61,872 bases of DNA from JAILZP01 sp037444185 (lineage in GTDB: Bacteria > Bacillota > Desulfotomaculia > Desulfotomaculales > Desulfocucumaceae). The DNA is taken from contig JBBIMW010000010.1 in the NCBI GenBank assembly GCA_037444185.1, positions 1 through 61,872 of the forward strand, in the 5' to 3' direction. How positions within the stretch are numbered: the first letter of the stretch is position 1; each line of letters opens with the position of its first letter. Below, piece by piece: positions 1-8,589 of this stretch. The position numbers and the translations under genes are program-made. Below the pieces are notes generated by a model, which saw nothing but the letters and a program-made list of their open reading frames with translations, was not told the DNA's origin and ran no database searches.

Positions 1-50
1 GGCAGGTATCCCTCGGGCCCCGCCACAACCTGATAATTGTTTGTTGACAT
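1..50 (-). CDS. 5' end of an unidentified gene (cut by window edge)
   Basis: Reading leftwards, an ATG at 48-50 opens a frame (MSTNNYQVVAGPEGYLP) that runs off the window. It has a strong ribosome binding site, AGGAGGT at about 56-62, correctly spaced from the ATG. It starts 51 bases after the stop of the CoA ligase at 102-1673 and is probably the next gene of the bam-like operon. Seventeen residues are too few to assign a family. Confidence 0.6.
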   Translation of the reverse strand, partial: MSTNNYQVVAGPEGYL

Positions 51-101
51 TTGTCCACCTCCTAATGTTAATTTGCCGTGTCGAGGGAGCTTTTTCTCCG
101 T

Positions 102-1673
102 TCAGCCGCCGTACCTTTCCCGCAACACCCTGTGCAGTATTTTACCGGTGCCGGTGCGCGGCATTTCCTCTTCGTCCACGAATATTACCGACCTCGGGCG
201 TTTGTAGCCGGCTATTTTATCCCGGCAGCACGCCATTATCTCGACGGCCAGGCTTTCCTCCGGACGGTATCCTTCCTTCAGTACAACCACGGCCCTTATC
301 GCCTCGCCCCATTTTTCGTCCGCCACTCCGATTACCGCCACATCCTTCACCGCCGGGTGGGAGGCCACCGCATTTTCCACCTCGGAGGGATATACATTCT
401 CACCCCCGGTGATGATCATGTTTTTCTTCCTGTCCACCAAGTAATAGTAGCCATCCTCGTCTCTCCTGCCCATGTCGCCGGAGGTGCACCACTCGCCACG
501 GAAAACCTCCCGGGTTTTTTCCGGATCCTTCCAGTATTCCTTAAAAGCGTTGGGAGACCGGGTATACAGCTCCCCCACCTCTCCGTCCCGGACCTCGTTT
601 CCCTCCTCGTCCAGCAGTTTTATCCGGTCGACGCCGAAAACCTCCCGCCCGATGGAGCCCAGTTTTTCAAACTGGTCTTCGGGCCTCAGATAGGTAATCA
701 GGCCCGCCTCGGTGGAACCGTACGCCTCCCAGAGTTCGGCCGATTTAAAATAGTCCATTATGGCAAGCTTGAGATCCTTCCGGGCCGGAGCCGAAGAAAT
801 CAGGAGCTGCCTGACGCCGCTGACGTCGTATTTGCGCCTGACCCCTTCGGGCAGGGCCAGCAACATTACATAATGGGTGGGCACCAGGGAGGTGAAAGTT
901 ATCTCGTACTGGGCCATGGTTTTCAGAAGGTCTTCCGGATCGAAGTTGGTCATGTTGTATATCATCAGGGGGGCTGAAACGTAGGTGTAGGCGAAGGAAT
1001 AGTAAATGGAGTTGACGTGGCACATGGGCATGACCAGCAGCGCCTTGTCGGTGGGCCGCACCCCCATGTTCATGTTGCTCAGCAGGTATTGGGCGGTGTA
1101 GCTCCGGTGGGTTCTCACCACACCTTTGGGCCTGCCCGTGGTGCCCGATGTGTACATAATGGTCCAGGTGTCGGCGGCGTCCACCATTATATCAGGCTCT
1201 CCGGGGGCGCCCCGGGAGAGCAGCTCCTCGTAGTGCACGTAACCTTCGGGGGCCGGGCCGCTCCCAAGGTAGATGAAATTGTCCCGGGGAATGGTGGCCA
1301 GTTTGTCCCGTACGCTGTCGATCCCATTGACAAAAGGTTCCTCCACGATGAAGGCTTTGCACTCCGCGTGATTTGCGATATATTCAAACTCCGCCGGTGT
1401 CAGGCGGAACATTACGGGAACGGCGATTTGCCCCCCTTTGGCGCAGGCCCCGTAGATCTCCATCCACTCCAGCCGGTTGTAGGCGATTACCGCCACCCGC
1501 CCGCCGTAGCCAACCCCCATGTTCCCAAGGGCGTTGGCCAGGCGGCAGGATCTTTCATTCCATTCCTTGAAGGTAAAATTTTTGTATTTATCCTGGCATC
1601 CCAGCTTGTCGGGATAATGCAGCGCATTCATCTTCAGAATGGTGCCCGCCGTCATCCAATTGCTTACGGTCAT
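102..1673 (-). CDS. AMP-dependent acyl/aryl-CoA ligase in the bam-like operon
   Basis: This 523-residue class I adenylate-forming enzyme should join a carboxylic acid to CoA through an acyl-AMP. The phosphate-binding motif YTSGTTGRPKG lies at about 174-184. The hinge region (GDMG, then VDRKKNMIITGGENVYPSEVE-type sequence) and the C-terminal lysine motif PRTGTGKI follow in order, so the enzyme looks complete. An AGGAGGGGGG-type ribosome binding site precedes the ATG. It is the seventh gene of the run that starts with the bamB-like gene, 141 bases after the MvhD/BamF-like gene. Context suggests an aromatic or alicyclic acid as substrate, but the sequence alone does not fix it; a fatty acid is possible. 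Confidence 0.85.
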   Translation of the reverse strand: MTVSNWMTAGTILKMNALHYPDKLGCQDKYKNFTFKEWNERSCRLANALGNMGVGYGGRVAVIAYNRLEWMEIYGACAKGGQIAVPVMFRLTPAEFEYIANHAECKAFIVEEPFVNGIDSVRDKLATIPRDNFIYLGSGPAPEGYVHYEELLSRGAPGEPDIMVDAADTWTIMYTSGTTGRPKGVVRTHRSYTAQYLLSNMNMGVRPTDKALLVMPMCHVNSIYYSFAYTYVSAPLMIYNMTNFDPEDLLKTMAQYEITFTSLVPTHYVMLLALPEGVRRKYDVSGVRQLLISSAPARKDLKLAIMDYFKSAELWEAYGSTEAGLITYLRPEDQFEKLGSIGREVFGVDRIKLLDEEGNEVRDGEVGELYTRSPNAFKEYWKDPEKTREVFRGEWCTSGDMGRRDEDGYYYLVDRKKNMIITGGENVYPSEVENAVASHPAVKDVAVIGVADEKWGEAIRAVVVLKEGYRPEESLAVEIMACCRDKIAGYKRPRSVIFVDEEEMPRTGTGKILHRVLRERYGG

Positions 1674-1814
1674 CCCGAACCCCCCTCCTTTGTAGTGTGC
1701 CGACTACCAACATTTTAAACTTTTCCGGCGGCCGTTTTAATCGCTAATAAGGAGTAAAGATGGGTTGATCCATAAGAAAAAAGGTGTTAACCCCACCTGG
1801 GAGGCTGTATTCGG

Positions 1815-2642
1815 CTATACCTTTCTGACTATGGTTCTTTCTTCTTCGGGAACGGGAGGCGGAGCGGGCCGGCCGGAAATTTTCGTCACCGCACCAAATC
1901 GGGGGGGGCAGGCTTCGAAACAGGCCCCGCATTTTATGCATTTCACCTGTTCAATTACATGGATCCGGTTTTTGGCGCTTATAACCGCCTCCACCGGGCA
2001 TCTCCCGGCGCAAGTCATGCAGGCCTGGCACTTATCCGGCTCGATATAGTACGAAGGCGCTTCACTAATTAACCGGTCTATCTCGTCACTGGTGTAAAGT
2101 TTATTGTATTCTTCTTCATTGGCGAGACGCAAAGCCAGCTTATCCCTTTTTGCCAGCTTAATGTAGGGGATTAACTTTGTAACTCCTTCGATTCTGCACT
2201 TTAATTCCTTTTTGCTTACTCCTTCGTTTGCGCCAAGGGGTCCCAACTTCTTAACTTTCCTTCCAAAGTCATTCATAATGTCGGCAAAACGGATTCCTTC
2301 ACCGGCGGACACCCATTCAAGCCTTAATCTTTCGGGGTTCACCCCTATGTGCTCCAGCAATTTTTTGCATAGCTGCGTCATACTTAATGCATCGTAATTT
2401 CCTTCAGTATTATAGTGGCAGTCATTAAGATGACAGCCGCCGATAAAGACCCCGTCTGTTCCGTTTGAGAAAGCCCGGAGTACATGTGCCAAGTCGACCC
2501 TGCCGGAGCACATCACCCTTATCGCCCTTATATAAGGGGGGTATTGAAGGCGGGAAACCCCGGCCAGGTCCGCCCCTCCGTAGCAGCACCAATTGCATAG
2601 AAAACCTAAGATTTTTGGTTTAAACTCAGGCCCCGCACTCAT
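1815..2642 (-). CDS. bamF: MvhD-domain iron-sulfur protein, BamF-like electron-transfer subunit
   Basis: The protein has 275 residues. Residues 1-130 are an MvhD (hydrogenase delta subunit) domain with cysteines at C16, C19, C20, C45, C70 and C75 (CNWCC, MCSGRVD, GGCHLNDCHY). The C-terminus carries two ferredoxin motifs (CQACMTCAGRC and CIKCGACFEAC). In HdrABC-Mvh and Bam complexes this domain passes electrons to the HdrA-type flavoprotein. It starts 75 bases after the HdrA/BamE-like gene. Geobacter BamF is reported to carry selenocysteine; this copy uses ordinary cysteine and has no in-frame TGA. The BamF assignment rests mainly on neighbours; a general HdrA partner is the alternative. Confidence 0.85.
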   Translation of the reverse strand: MSAGPEFKPKILGFLCNWCCYGGADLAGVSRLQYPPYIRAIRVMCSGRVDLAHVLRAFSNGTDGVFIGGCHLNDCHYNTEGNYDALSMTQLCKKLLEHIGVNPERLRLEWVSAGEGIRFADIMNDFGRKVKKLGPLGANEGVSKKELKCRIEGVTKLIPYIKLAKRDKLALRLANEEEYNKLYTSDEIDRLISEAPSYYIEPDKCQACMTCAGRCPVEAVISAKNRIHVIEQVKCIKCGACFEACPPRFGAVTKISGRPAPPPVPEEERTIVRKV

Positions 2643-2717
2643 TCTTAATCCACTCCCAAGTCAGTAATGGCTGGTTGTTTGCAAAGTCCACCCTAATTGA
2701 ATGAAGATGGTATATTT

Positions 2718-5700
2718 CTACGCATCTGAAAAAGCCGCGTCAATTTGGCGAAAAAGTTGTTCATCGGTATAGTGTTTTAGAAAAACAGCCCCCGTCGGGC
2801 ACTTTGCGTTACAAAGTCCGTCTCCTTTGCAGAGAACAGCATTAACCACGGCCTTTTTCCCTCGCTTTGCATCATGAAATTCTATGGCGCCGTATGTACA
2901 GGCGGAGATGCACGCCCCGCACCCTATACACCTGTTTGCATCCACCTGGCAGACGGACCCGGAGGCCGTGACCGTGTCATTCGACAGAAGGGTTAAAGCC
3001 CGGCCGGCGGCCCCATAAGCCTGGCCGGCGGTTTCCGGCATAAACTTGGGATAGTGGGCTGCGCCGCACAGGTAAACTCCTTCCGCGGCAAAGTCGACGG
3101 GCCTCAATTTGACATGGGCCTCCTGGAAGAAACCATCCTGGCCCAAAGACACCTTGTACAGCCCGGCTGTCTCCCTGGTGGTGGCGGAGGGAAGAACGGC
3201 GGCGGCCAAAGCGATGTGATCGGCTTCTATGGCCAGCTTCCCGCCCAGCACCGGGTCGGCCACGGTGACCCTCAGGACACTCCGCCCGTCTTCATTGACG
3301 GCCTCCACCCGGGGCCTGCAGTCCGGCTCATGGCGGATGAACCTGACGTCTTTGCCCGCCGCTTCCCGGTAATAATCCTCTTTGAATCCGTATGTCATGA
3401 TATCCCGGTAAAGGATGTAGATGTCCATCCGGGGGTTTATTTCTTTCAGCTTCAGGGCGTTTTTCACGGACTGGCCGCAGCATATCCGGCTGCAGTAATT
3501 TCTGTCCTCCCGCCGGCAGCCCACGCACTGGATCATCACTAAAACCCCGGAATCGATCACTTCTTTTTCCCCTTTGGCGATCCGGCCCTCCAGCTCCAGG
3601 TGGGTCATGACCCTGGGGTCTTCGCCATAAAGGTATTCCGTGGGTCTGTACAGTTCGGCGCCTGTGGCGATGATGACCGCCCCATGTTTTATTTCTGTAG
3701 TTCCTCTTTCGGATTTCACCCTGGTGGCGAAATTTCCCACATAGCCCCGGGCTTCGGTGATGGTGGCGTCGGTATATACATGTATCAGGGGGTGCCGGTA
3801 AATTTTGCGTATTATATCACGCAAGTACTCCTGGACATCCAGCCCCTCCAGGGTGTAATGGATTCTCCGCGCCATCCCCCCCAGGTCTGAATCTTTTTCC
3901 ACCAGGTGAACTTCGTGTCCCTGGCTGGCTATGGACAGGGCGCAGGTCATGCCGGCCAGGCCCCCCCCCGCCACCAGCGCCGCCTTGCCGACGGGCAGGT
4001 CGAATTCCTGCAGGGGCTCTAAATGCCGGGCCCGGGCCACCGACATGCGGATTGTTTCTTTTGCCTTTTTTGTGGCCTCCTCTTTTTCTTTGGAGTGGAC
4101 CCAGGAGCAATGTTCCCTGATATTCGCCATGTCGAAGTAGTATTGGTTTATTCCGCCTTCCCGGAGTGTGTCCCGGAACAGCGGCTCATGGGTCCGGGGG
4201 GTGCAGGCGGCGACGACCACCCGGTTGATCCCTTTTTCCCTGATGGTGTTTGCTATTTGCCGGGCGGCATCGGTGGAGCATATGAACAGGCTTTCTTCCG
4301 CGTGAACGACATTGGGCAGGGTCAGGGAATATTCCACCGCGGAGGGGACGTCCACCACTCTGCCGATATTGGCGCCACAATGGCACACGTAGACTCCCAC
4401 CCTGGGCTCTTCTCCCGAGACGTCCCTTTCCGGCGGATATATTCTTTCCCTGGCCAGGTTCCCCCGCCGGTGGGAGAGGAGCTGGCCGCACTGGGAACCG
4501 GCCCCGCTGGCGGTGACCACCGATTCGGGGATGTCCATGGGGCCCTGGAAGGCACCGCTTGTGAAAATTCCCGGGCGGGAGGTCTCCATGGGATTTAGGG
4601 GATTGGTTTTGCAGAACCCGTGGGAGTTGAGCCCGATGCCGAATTTGTCCGCCAGGTCTTTAAAGCCGGCCGGAGGGTTCAGCCCGACGGACAGCACCAC
4701 CATGTCGAATTCTTCTTCCCTTACTCCATCTCCGAAGGTGGAATATCTTACAGTTATATTCTTGCTTTCCGGGTTCTCTCTTCCTATCGATACGTAGCTT
4801 CTTATAAACCGGACTCCGGGAAGTTTTTCCGCCCTTTGGCGGAACCGCTCGAAATCCTTGCCGTGGGAACGGATATCGTTGTGGAATATGGCGCACTGGG
4901 CCAAAGGGTCATGGTCTTTTGTCAGGATCACCTGTTTCTGGGTGTATGTGCAGCATACGGCTGAGCAATAGCTGTTGCCGCCGGGGATAACCTGTCTGGA
5001 GCCGGCGCACTGGATCCAGGCTATTTTGTGTGGATGTCTCCCGTCGGAGGGGCGCAGTATCTCGCCTTCGTACGGCCCGGTGGCGCACAGCAGCCGCTCA
5101 TAGTCGAGGCTGGTCACCACGTTGTCAAATTTTCCGTAGCCATATTCGCCCAACAGCCCGGGATCGAAGGGCTCGAAGCCCGGTGACAGTATTACCGCCC
5201 CTACATTTACCTCCACTTTCTCCGCCCTTTGATTGAAATCTATGGCGTCGTTTTTGCAAACTGACTGGCAGATAGTGCATTTTTTTTCTTTAAGGTAGAG
5301 GCAGCTTTCATCTATGTAGGTGACAAGGGGAATTGCCTGGGCGAAGAATATATGAATGGCTTTGTTCTTCGATATTCCCTGATTGAATTGATCAGGGTAC
5401 TTGACCGGGCAGTATTCAACACAGACAGTGCAGCCCGTGCATTTGCCCTCTATGACATATCTGGGCTTTTTAACTAGGGTTATCCTGAAGTCTCCCGCTT
5501 CCCCCTCTACACTGTCCACTTCCGTATAGGTCATGATCTCTATGTTGGGATGCCTGTTGCATTCAATAAACTTGGGGGATTCAATGCACATGGAGCAGTC
5601 GTTGGTGGGAAAGGTCTTGTCAAGCCGGGCCATGTGTCCCCCAATGGCGGGTGATTTCTCGACCAGGTAAACTTTATAGCCTGCGGCGGCAAGGTCAAGG

Positions 5701-5810
5701 GACGCCTGAATGCCGCTGATTCCTCCGCCCACCACCATTACGTCTCCGAAATTGCTCCCTGCCAGTCTTTCAACAATCTGTCCCGAGATTCTTTTTCTTT
5801 CTTTTTCCAT
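2718..5810 (-). CDS. bamE: Double-HdrA flavo-iron-sulfur protein, BamE-like
   Basis: At 1030 residues this is about twice a normal HdrA and looks like two HdrA modules in one chain. Module one has a Rossmann FAD site (GGGISG, 28-33), the HdrA cysteine stretch (C72, C75, C84) and ferredoxin motifs starting at C124 and about C178. A second segment begins with VYVCHCG near 473-479 and a second FAD site GGGLAG at 615-620. The C-terminus has a two-cluster ferredoxin (CIGCGACISAC from 961). HdrA-type proteins bifurcate or confurcate electrons at flavin. BamE of class II benzoyl-CoA reductase has this tandem form and is thought to help drive low-potential reduction. It starts 29 bases after fdhD. 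The start is supported by a GAGGG ribosome binding site. Confidence 0.87.
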   Translation of the reverse strand: MEKERKRISGQIVERLAGSNFGDVMVVGGGISGIQASLDLAAAGYKVYLVEKSPAIGGHMARLDKTFPTNDCSMCIESPKFIECNRHPNIEIMTYTEVDSVEGEAGDFRITLVKKPRYVIEGKCTGCTVCVEYCPVKYPDQFNQGISKNKAIHIFFAQAIPLVTYIDESCLYLKEKKCTICQSVCKNDAIDFNQRAEKVEVNVGAVILSPGFEPFDPGLLGEYGYGKFDNVVTSLDYERLLCATGPYEGEILRPSDGRHPHKIAWIQCAGSRQVIPGGNSYCSAVCCTYTQKQVILTKDHDPLAQCAIFHNDIRSHGKDFERFRQRAEKLPGVRFIRSYVSIGRENPESKNITVRYSTFGDGVREEEFDMVVLSVGLNPPAGFKDLADKFGIGLNSHGFCKTNPLNPMETSRPGIFTSGAFQGPMDIPESVVTASGAGSQCGQLLSHRRGNLARERIYPPERDVSGEEPRVGVYVCHCGANIGRVVDVPSAVEYSLTLPNVVHAEESLFICSTDAARQIANTIREKGINRVVVAACTPRTHEPLFRDTLREGGINQYYFDMANIREHCSWVHSKEKEEATKKAKETIRMSVARARHLEPLQEFDLPVGKAALVAGGGLAGMTCALSIASQGHEVHLVEKDSDLGGMARRIHYTLEGLDVQEYLRDIIRKIYRHPLIHVYTDATITEARGYVGNFATRVKSERGTTEIKHGAVIIATGAELYRPTEYLYGEDPRVMTHLELEGRIAKGEKEVIDSGVLVMIQCVGCRREDRNYCSRICCGQSVKNALKLKEINPRMDIYILYRDIMTYGFKEDYYREAAGKDVRFIRHEPDCRPRVEAVNEDGRSVLRVTVADPVLGGKLAIEADHIALAAAVLPSATTRETAGLYKVSLGQDGFFQEAHVKLRPVDFAAEGVYLCGAAHYPKFMPETAGQAYGAAGRALTLLSNDTVTASGSVCQVDANRCIGCGACISACTYGAIEFHDAKRGKKAVVNAVLCKGDGLCNAKCPTGAVFLKHYTDEQLFRQIDAAFSDA

Positions 5811-5839
5811 TTCTCTTCACCCTCATCAGGTTTTATGAC

Positions 5840-6637
5840 TCATTTTATTGAACAGCCGAGCCGCTCCGGATGGGAATACAGCAGCAGCCGGCCTCCCCGG
5901 GCATGGCCCACCAGGGCGATGCCCAGTTCCCGGGCAAGCGAAACGGCGCCCACTGTCGGCGAGTGCCGCGAGACAACAACCGGGGTCTGCATATTTGCCG
6001 CCTTCAGCAACATCTCGGACGAAACACGGCCGGTGGTCAGCAGCAGCCGGTCCTTGGCCGGTAGACCCCTTGAAAGACACTCGCCAAGGATCTTGTCCAG
6101 GGTGTTGTGCCGCCCGATATCCTCAGCCACCACCAGCAGGTTTCCGGTATCGGCGAGAGCCGAGGCGTGCACCCCGCCGCTCAGCCGGTACAGATCCATC
6201 TTATCTTGAAGCTTTTTCATCAGCGACAGCACTTCCACCGGTGTAACAACAAAATCCGAATCGACCTTTTGTCTCCGCATTGTGAAAGTTGCGCCGCCGC
6301 CGCACCCGGAGGTCAGTGTCCGCTGCGCCGGCAATTTATATCCGGGGTTTTTTAACCTTACATCGGCCAGCGATTCATCCTCACACACCCGCATGCTTAT
6401 CACATCGCCAAGATCCGAGATAATTCCCTCTGAGCACAGGAACCCCAGGACAAGGGAATTCAGTCCGGCCGGAGTGCACAGTATGGTGATCAGTTCCTGC
6501 TGATTTACATAGATTTTGAGATTCATCTCGCCGGGCACATGGACTGAAGTACTGATCCATTCCCCGTCCGAAAACCGGTGGCAGGCCATGTCCGCCGCCG
6601 CGTCTCTCGCATCCGGCACCCCAGTGGTTACTTGCAT
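5840..6637 (-). CDS. fdhD: FdhD-family sulfurtransferase for Mo/W cofactor, inside the bam-like operon
   Basis: This 265-residue FdhD passes sulfur from a cysteine desulfurase to the molybdenum or tungsten bis-pterin cofactor of target enzymes. The active cysteine is at about C112 in TSGCGGG. The second cysteine of the CxxC found in E. coli FdhD is a glycine here. Family motifs GGVHASAL, EDIGRHNTLDKI and TTGRVSSEM are present. It sits between the bamD- and bamE-like genes, 29 bases before the latter. This suggests it serves the tungsten enzyme encoded at 8576-10543, or a formate dehydrogenase elsewhere. A GGGGAGC ribosome binding site precedes the ATG, and a hairpin element lies in its leader. 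Confidence 0.92.
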   Translation of the reverse strand: MQVTTGVPDARDAAADMACHRFSDGEWISTSVHVPGEMNLKIYVNQQELITILCTPAGLNSLVLGFLCSEGIISDLGDVISMRVCEDESLADVRLKNPGYKLPAQRTLTSGCGGGATFTMRRQKVDSDFVVTPVEVLSLMKKLQDKMDLYRLSGGVHASALADTGNLLVVAEDIGRHNTLDKILGECLSRGLPAKDRLLLTTGRVSSEMLLKAANMQTPVVVSRHSPTVGAVSLARELGIALVGHARGGRLLLYSHPERLGCSIK

Positions 6638-6660
6638 GTTTCAGCTCCCCGCCCTTCTAT

Positions 6661-6784
6661 GAGGCTGTTGAAAAAGTCCATCTGCTGCGTTGCGGCGGCG
6701 GCTTTTTTGCTCCAACATACCGCCAAGTACGCCTCCGCCCAAGCCCTTGCCTCGCCTTGCATCTGGAGCTTTTTGAACAGCCTC
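6661..6784. mobile_element. MITE-like hairpin element with about 20-bp terminal inverted repeats
   Basis: The left end GAGGCTGTTGAAAAAGTCCA and the right end TGGAGCTTTTTGAACAGCCTC are near-perfect inverted repeats framing 124 bases without a gene. The inner part and the sequence just to the right (to about 6840) resemble the stretch at about 52781-52892, so a diverged relative is present in the window. No transposase is encoded here. The element separates the bamD-like stop from the fdhD start and could fold strongly in the transcript. Confidence 0.7.
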
Positions 6785-6864
6785 CTGCTGTATCCGGCTA
6801 TACCTGCTTGATGCCGTGTAAATGAGTTTTACAACACTTTCCTGGGCTTTTATAAACAGCCCGT

Positions 6865-8016
6865 TTAGATCACTTCCCGGAGGATCTCCGTAATGTCTTT
6901 AATCTGTATGGCGTCATCATAATTCAGCACCACCCTGCTGTCCTCAAAACTGGTGACGCAATAGGGGCAGGAGGTGGCCAGCACTTCGGCCCCGGCCCCG
7001 GCGGCCTCTTCCAGTCTGAGGTGGGAGAATCTTTCGGCATTCGGTGTCTCCATCCAAATCCTGCCTCCCCCCATTCCGCAGCAGAGGCTGTCTTCCCGGG
7101 ACTCGGCCATCTCTGTCAGTTCCAGGCCGGGTATTTTCTTCAATACCTCCCGGGGCTGGTCATATATACCGTTGTGCCGGCCCAGGTAACAGGGGTCGTG
7201 GTACGCGACTTTCTTTGCATAGTCTTTTTCGATCCGGATCCTTCCCTCGTTAATCAGACTGGATAAATACCGGGTGATGTGAATCACTTCGAAATTCACT
7301 TTGAATTCGGTGTATTCGTTCTTGAATGTGTGGTGGCAATGAGGGGAGGAAACCAGTATTTTCTTTACTCCTTTATCGATGAAGGTTTTGATGTTTTCCC
7401 GGGCCAGCTGTTTGAACAGTTGTTCGTTGCCCGTCTTGCGGATGCTTTCTCCGCAGCAGTTCTCCCCGGCCCCCAGTATCCCGAAATCCACCCCCGCCTT
7501 GTGGAGTATGCCGGCTGTGGCGGCGGCCACCTTTTTCAGCCTCGGGTCATAGCTGGAATAGCAGCAGGGGAAATATAAGAATTCCGTCCCTTCGGCGAAG
7601 GGCTTTACAGGGAGGTCCTTCGCCCAGTCCGCCCTCTTCGCCCGCTCTTCGCCGAAGGGGTTGCCCCCTGCGGCCAGGCCCGCGCTTACGGCGCGGACCG
7701 GCTTGACGGCGGCGGGAAAAATTCCATATCCCGTGGCCAGCCTGCGCAGGGCCACCATGCCTTCTATCTGCCTTACGTCCCTGGGGCACCGCCGGGGGCA
7801 TTTTCCGCAGGTGCTGCAGCGCCAGATATCTTCGTTTTCTATTTCGGTCAGGCCAAAGGCGGCCTGCCGGATCAGCTTGCGCACGCTGTATTTTGTCACT
7901 CTGTTCCAGGGACAGACGGTGTCGCATTTCCCGCACTGATAGCAGAATTTGACGGCGTCTCCACCGCTTTCTTTTATTTCCTCCATTACTTCTTTGAAGG
8001 GGGCTAAAGTCTCCAC
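6865..8016 (-). CDS. bamD: HdrD/GlpC-type iron-sulfur protein, BamD-like
   Basis: The protein has 383 residues. The N-terminus carries two [4Fe-4S] motifs (CYQCGKCDTVC at about 22-32 and CSTCGKCPRRC). Two CCG domains follow (CCYSSYDP, GENCCGES, then DPCYLGR and LCCGMGGG). In HdrD/HdrB these CCG domains hold a noncubane cluster used for disulfide-type or electron-transfer chemistry. BamD has this layout and links the HdrA-like subunit to the BamBC catalytic unit. It starts 33 bases after the BamC-like stop. The hairpin element at 6661-6784 lies downstream. Confidence 0.87.
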   Translation of the reverse strand: METLAPFKEVMEEIKESGGDAVKFCYQCGKCDTVCPWNRVTKYSVRKLIRQAAFGLTEIENEDIWRCSTCGKCPRRCPRDVRQIEGMVALRRLATGYGIFPAAVKPVRAVSAGLAAGGNPFGEERAKRADWAKDLPVKPFAEGTEFLYFPCCYSSYDPRLKKVAAATAGILHKAGVDFGILGAGENCCGESIRKTGNEQLFKQLARENIKTFIDKGVKKILVSSPHCHHTFKNEYTEFKVNFEVIHITRYLSSLINEGRIRIEKDYAKKVAYHDPCYLGRHNGIYDQPREVLKKIPGLELTEMAESREDSLCCGMGGGRIWMETPNAERFSHLRLEEAAGAGAEVLATSCPYCVTSFEDSRVVLNYDDAIQIKDITEILREVI

Positions 8017-8049
8017 GGTTTTTTAATCCTCTTCTTTCACTTTATTGTT

Positions 8050-8589
8050 TCAGCCCTTTTGTGACATCCGGGCGACGGCATCCACCAGCTTCTGCAATCC
8101 GTACCTGTCCATCAATGATTTCAGTCCTGTCTCCATTTCGTCCGGCTTCATTTCTTCTCCGGCTTCCTCTTCTCTTTCTTCGTAAGTCAAGGCTCCGGCC
8201 ATACACCACTGCACACACAAAGGCTCCTTTTGCGGCGGGTCATCTTCACACATATCGCATTTGAGGGGGAGGCCGGAATCGGGCTCCTTGAAAACATTCC
8301 TGGACGGGCAGGAGGCCCTGCAGAAGCCACACTCATCATATTCCTTGCCGCCAATCACATATTTGTTCCTGCCCATGCATTCGGCTGCCACATGCTCACC
8401 TGCGTATACAGGAAGATATATATCCTTCAGCGGTTCACGGATCAGCCGGATACGGGATCTGGCCGGATTGTTGCCGCTATATTTCGGTGTAGAGTGAAAG
8501 GAGGAGCAGATTACCTCACATGCCCGACAGCCATTGCATTTATCCGGATCGATCTTGATCACCTTAACTTTTTTCTTAACTTTGCTCAT
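8050..8589 (-). CDS. bamC: Ferredoxin-like small subunit of the tungsten enzyme, BamC-like
   Basis: This 179-residue polyferredoxin has cysteine groups CNGCRACEVIC (about 18-28), CGFCRASC, and CDMCEDD with CVQWC, enough for three or four [4Fe-4S] clusters, similar to the HycB/DmsB fold. In class II benzoyl-CoA reductase BamC binds tightly to BamB and carries electrons to its cluster. The ATG lies inside the last codons of the bamB-like gene (14-base overlap), which argues for translational coupling and one complex. The C-terminal 50 residues are charged and have no cysteine. Confidence 0.87.
   Translation of the reverse strand: MSKVKKKVKVIKIDPDKCNGCRACEVICSSFHSTPKYSGNNPARSRIRLIREPLKDIYLPVYAGEHVAAECMGRNKYVIGGKEYDECGFCRASCPSRNVFKEPDSGLPLKCDMCEDDPPQKEPLCVQWCMAGALTYEEREEEAGEEMKPDEMETGLKSLMDRYGLQKLVDAVARMSQKG

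Noticed and set aside
1815..2642. A selenocysteine (in-frame TGA) in the BamF-like gene
   Set aside because: The frame is open from start to stop with cysteines at the expected sites; no TGA is needed.
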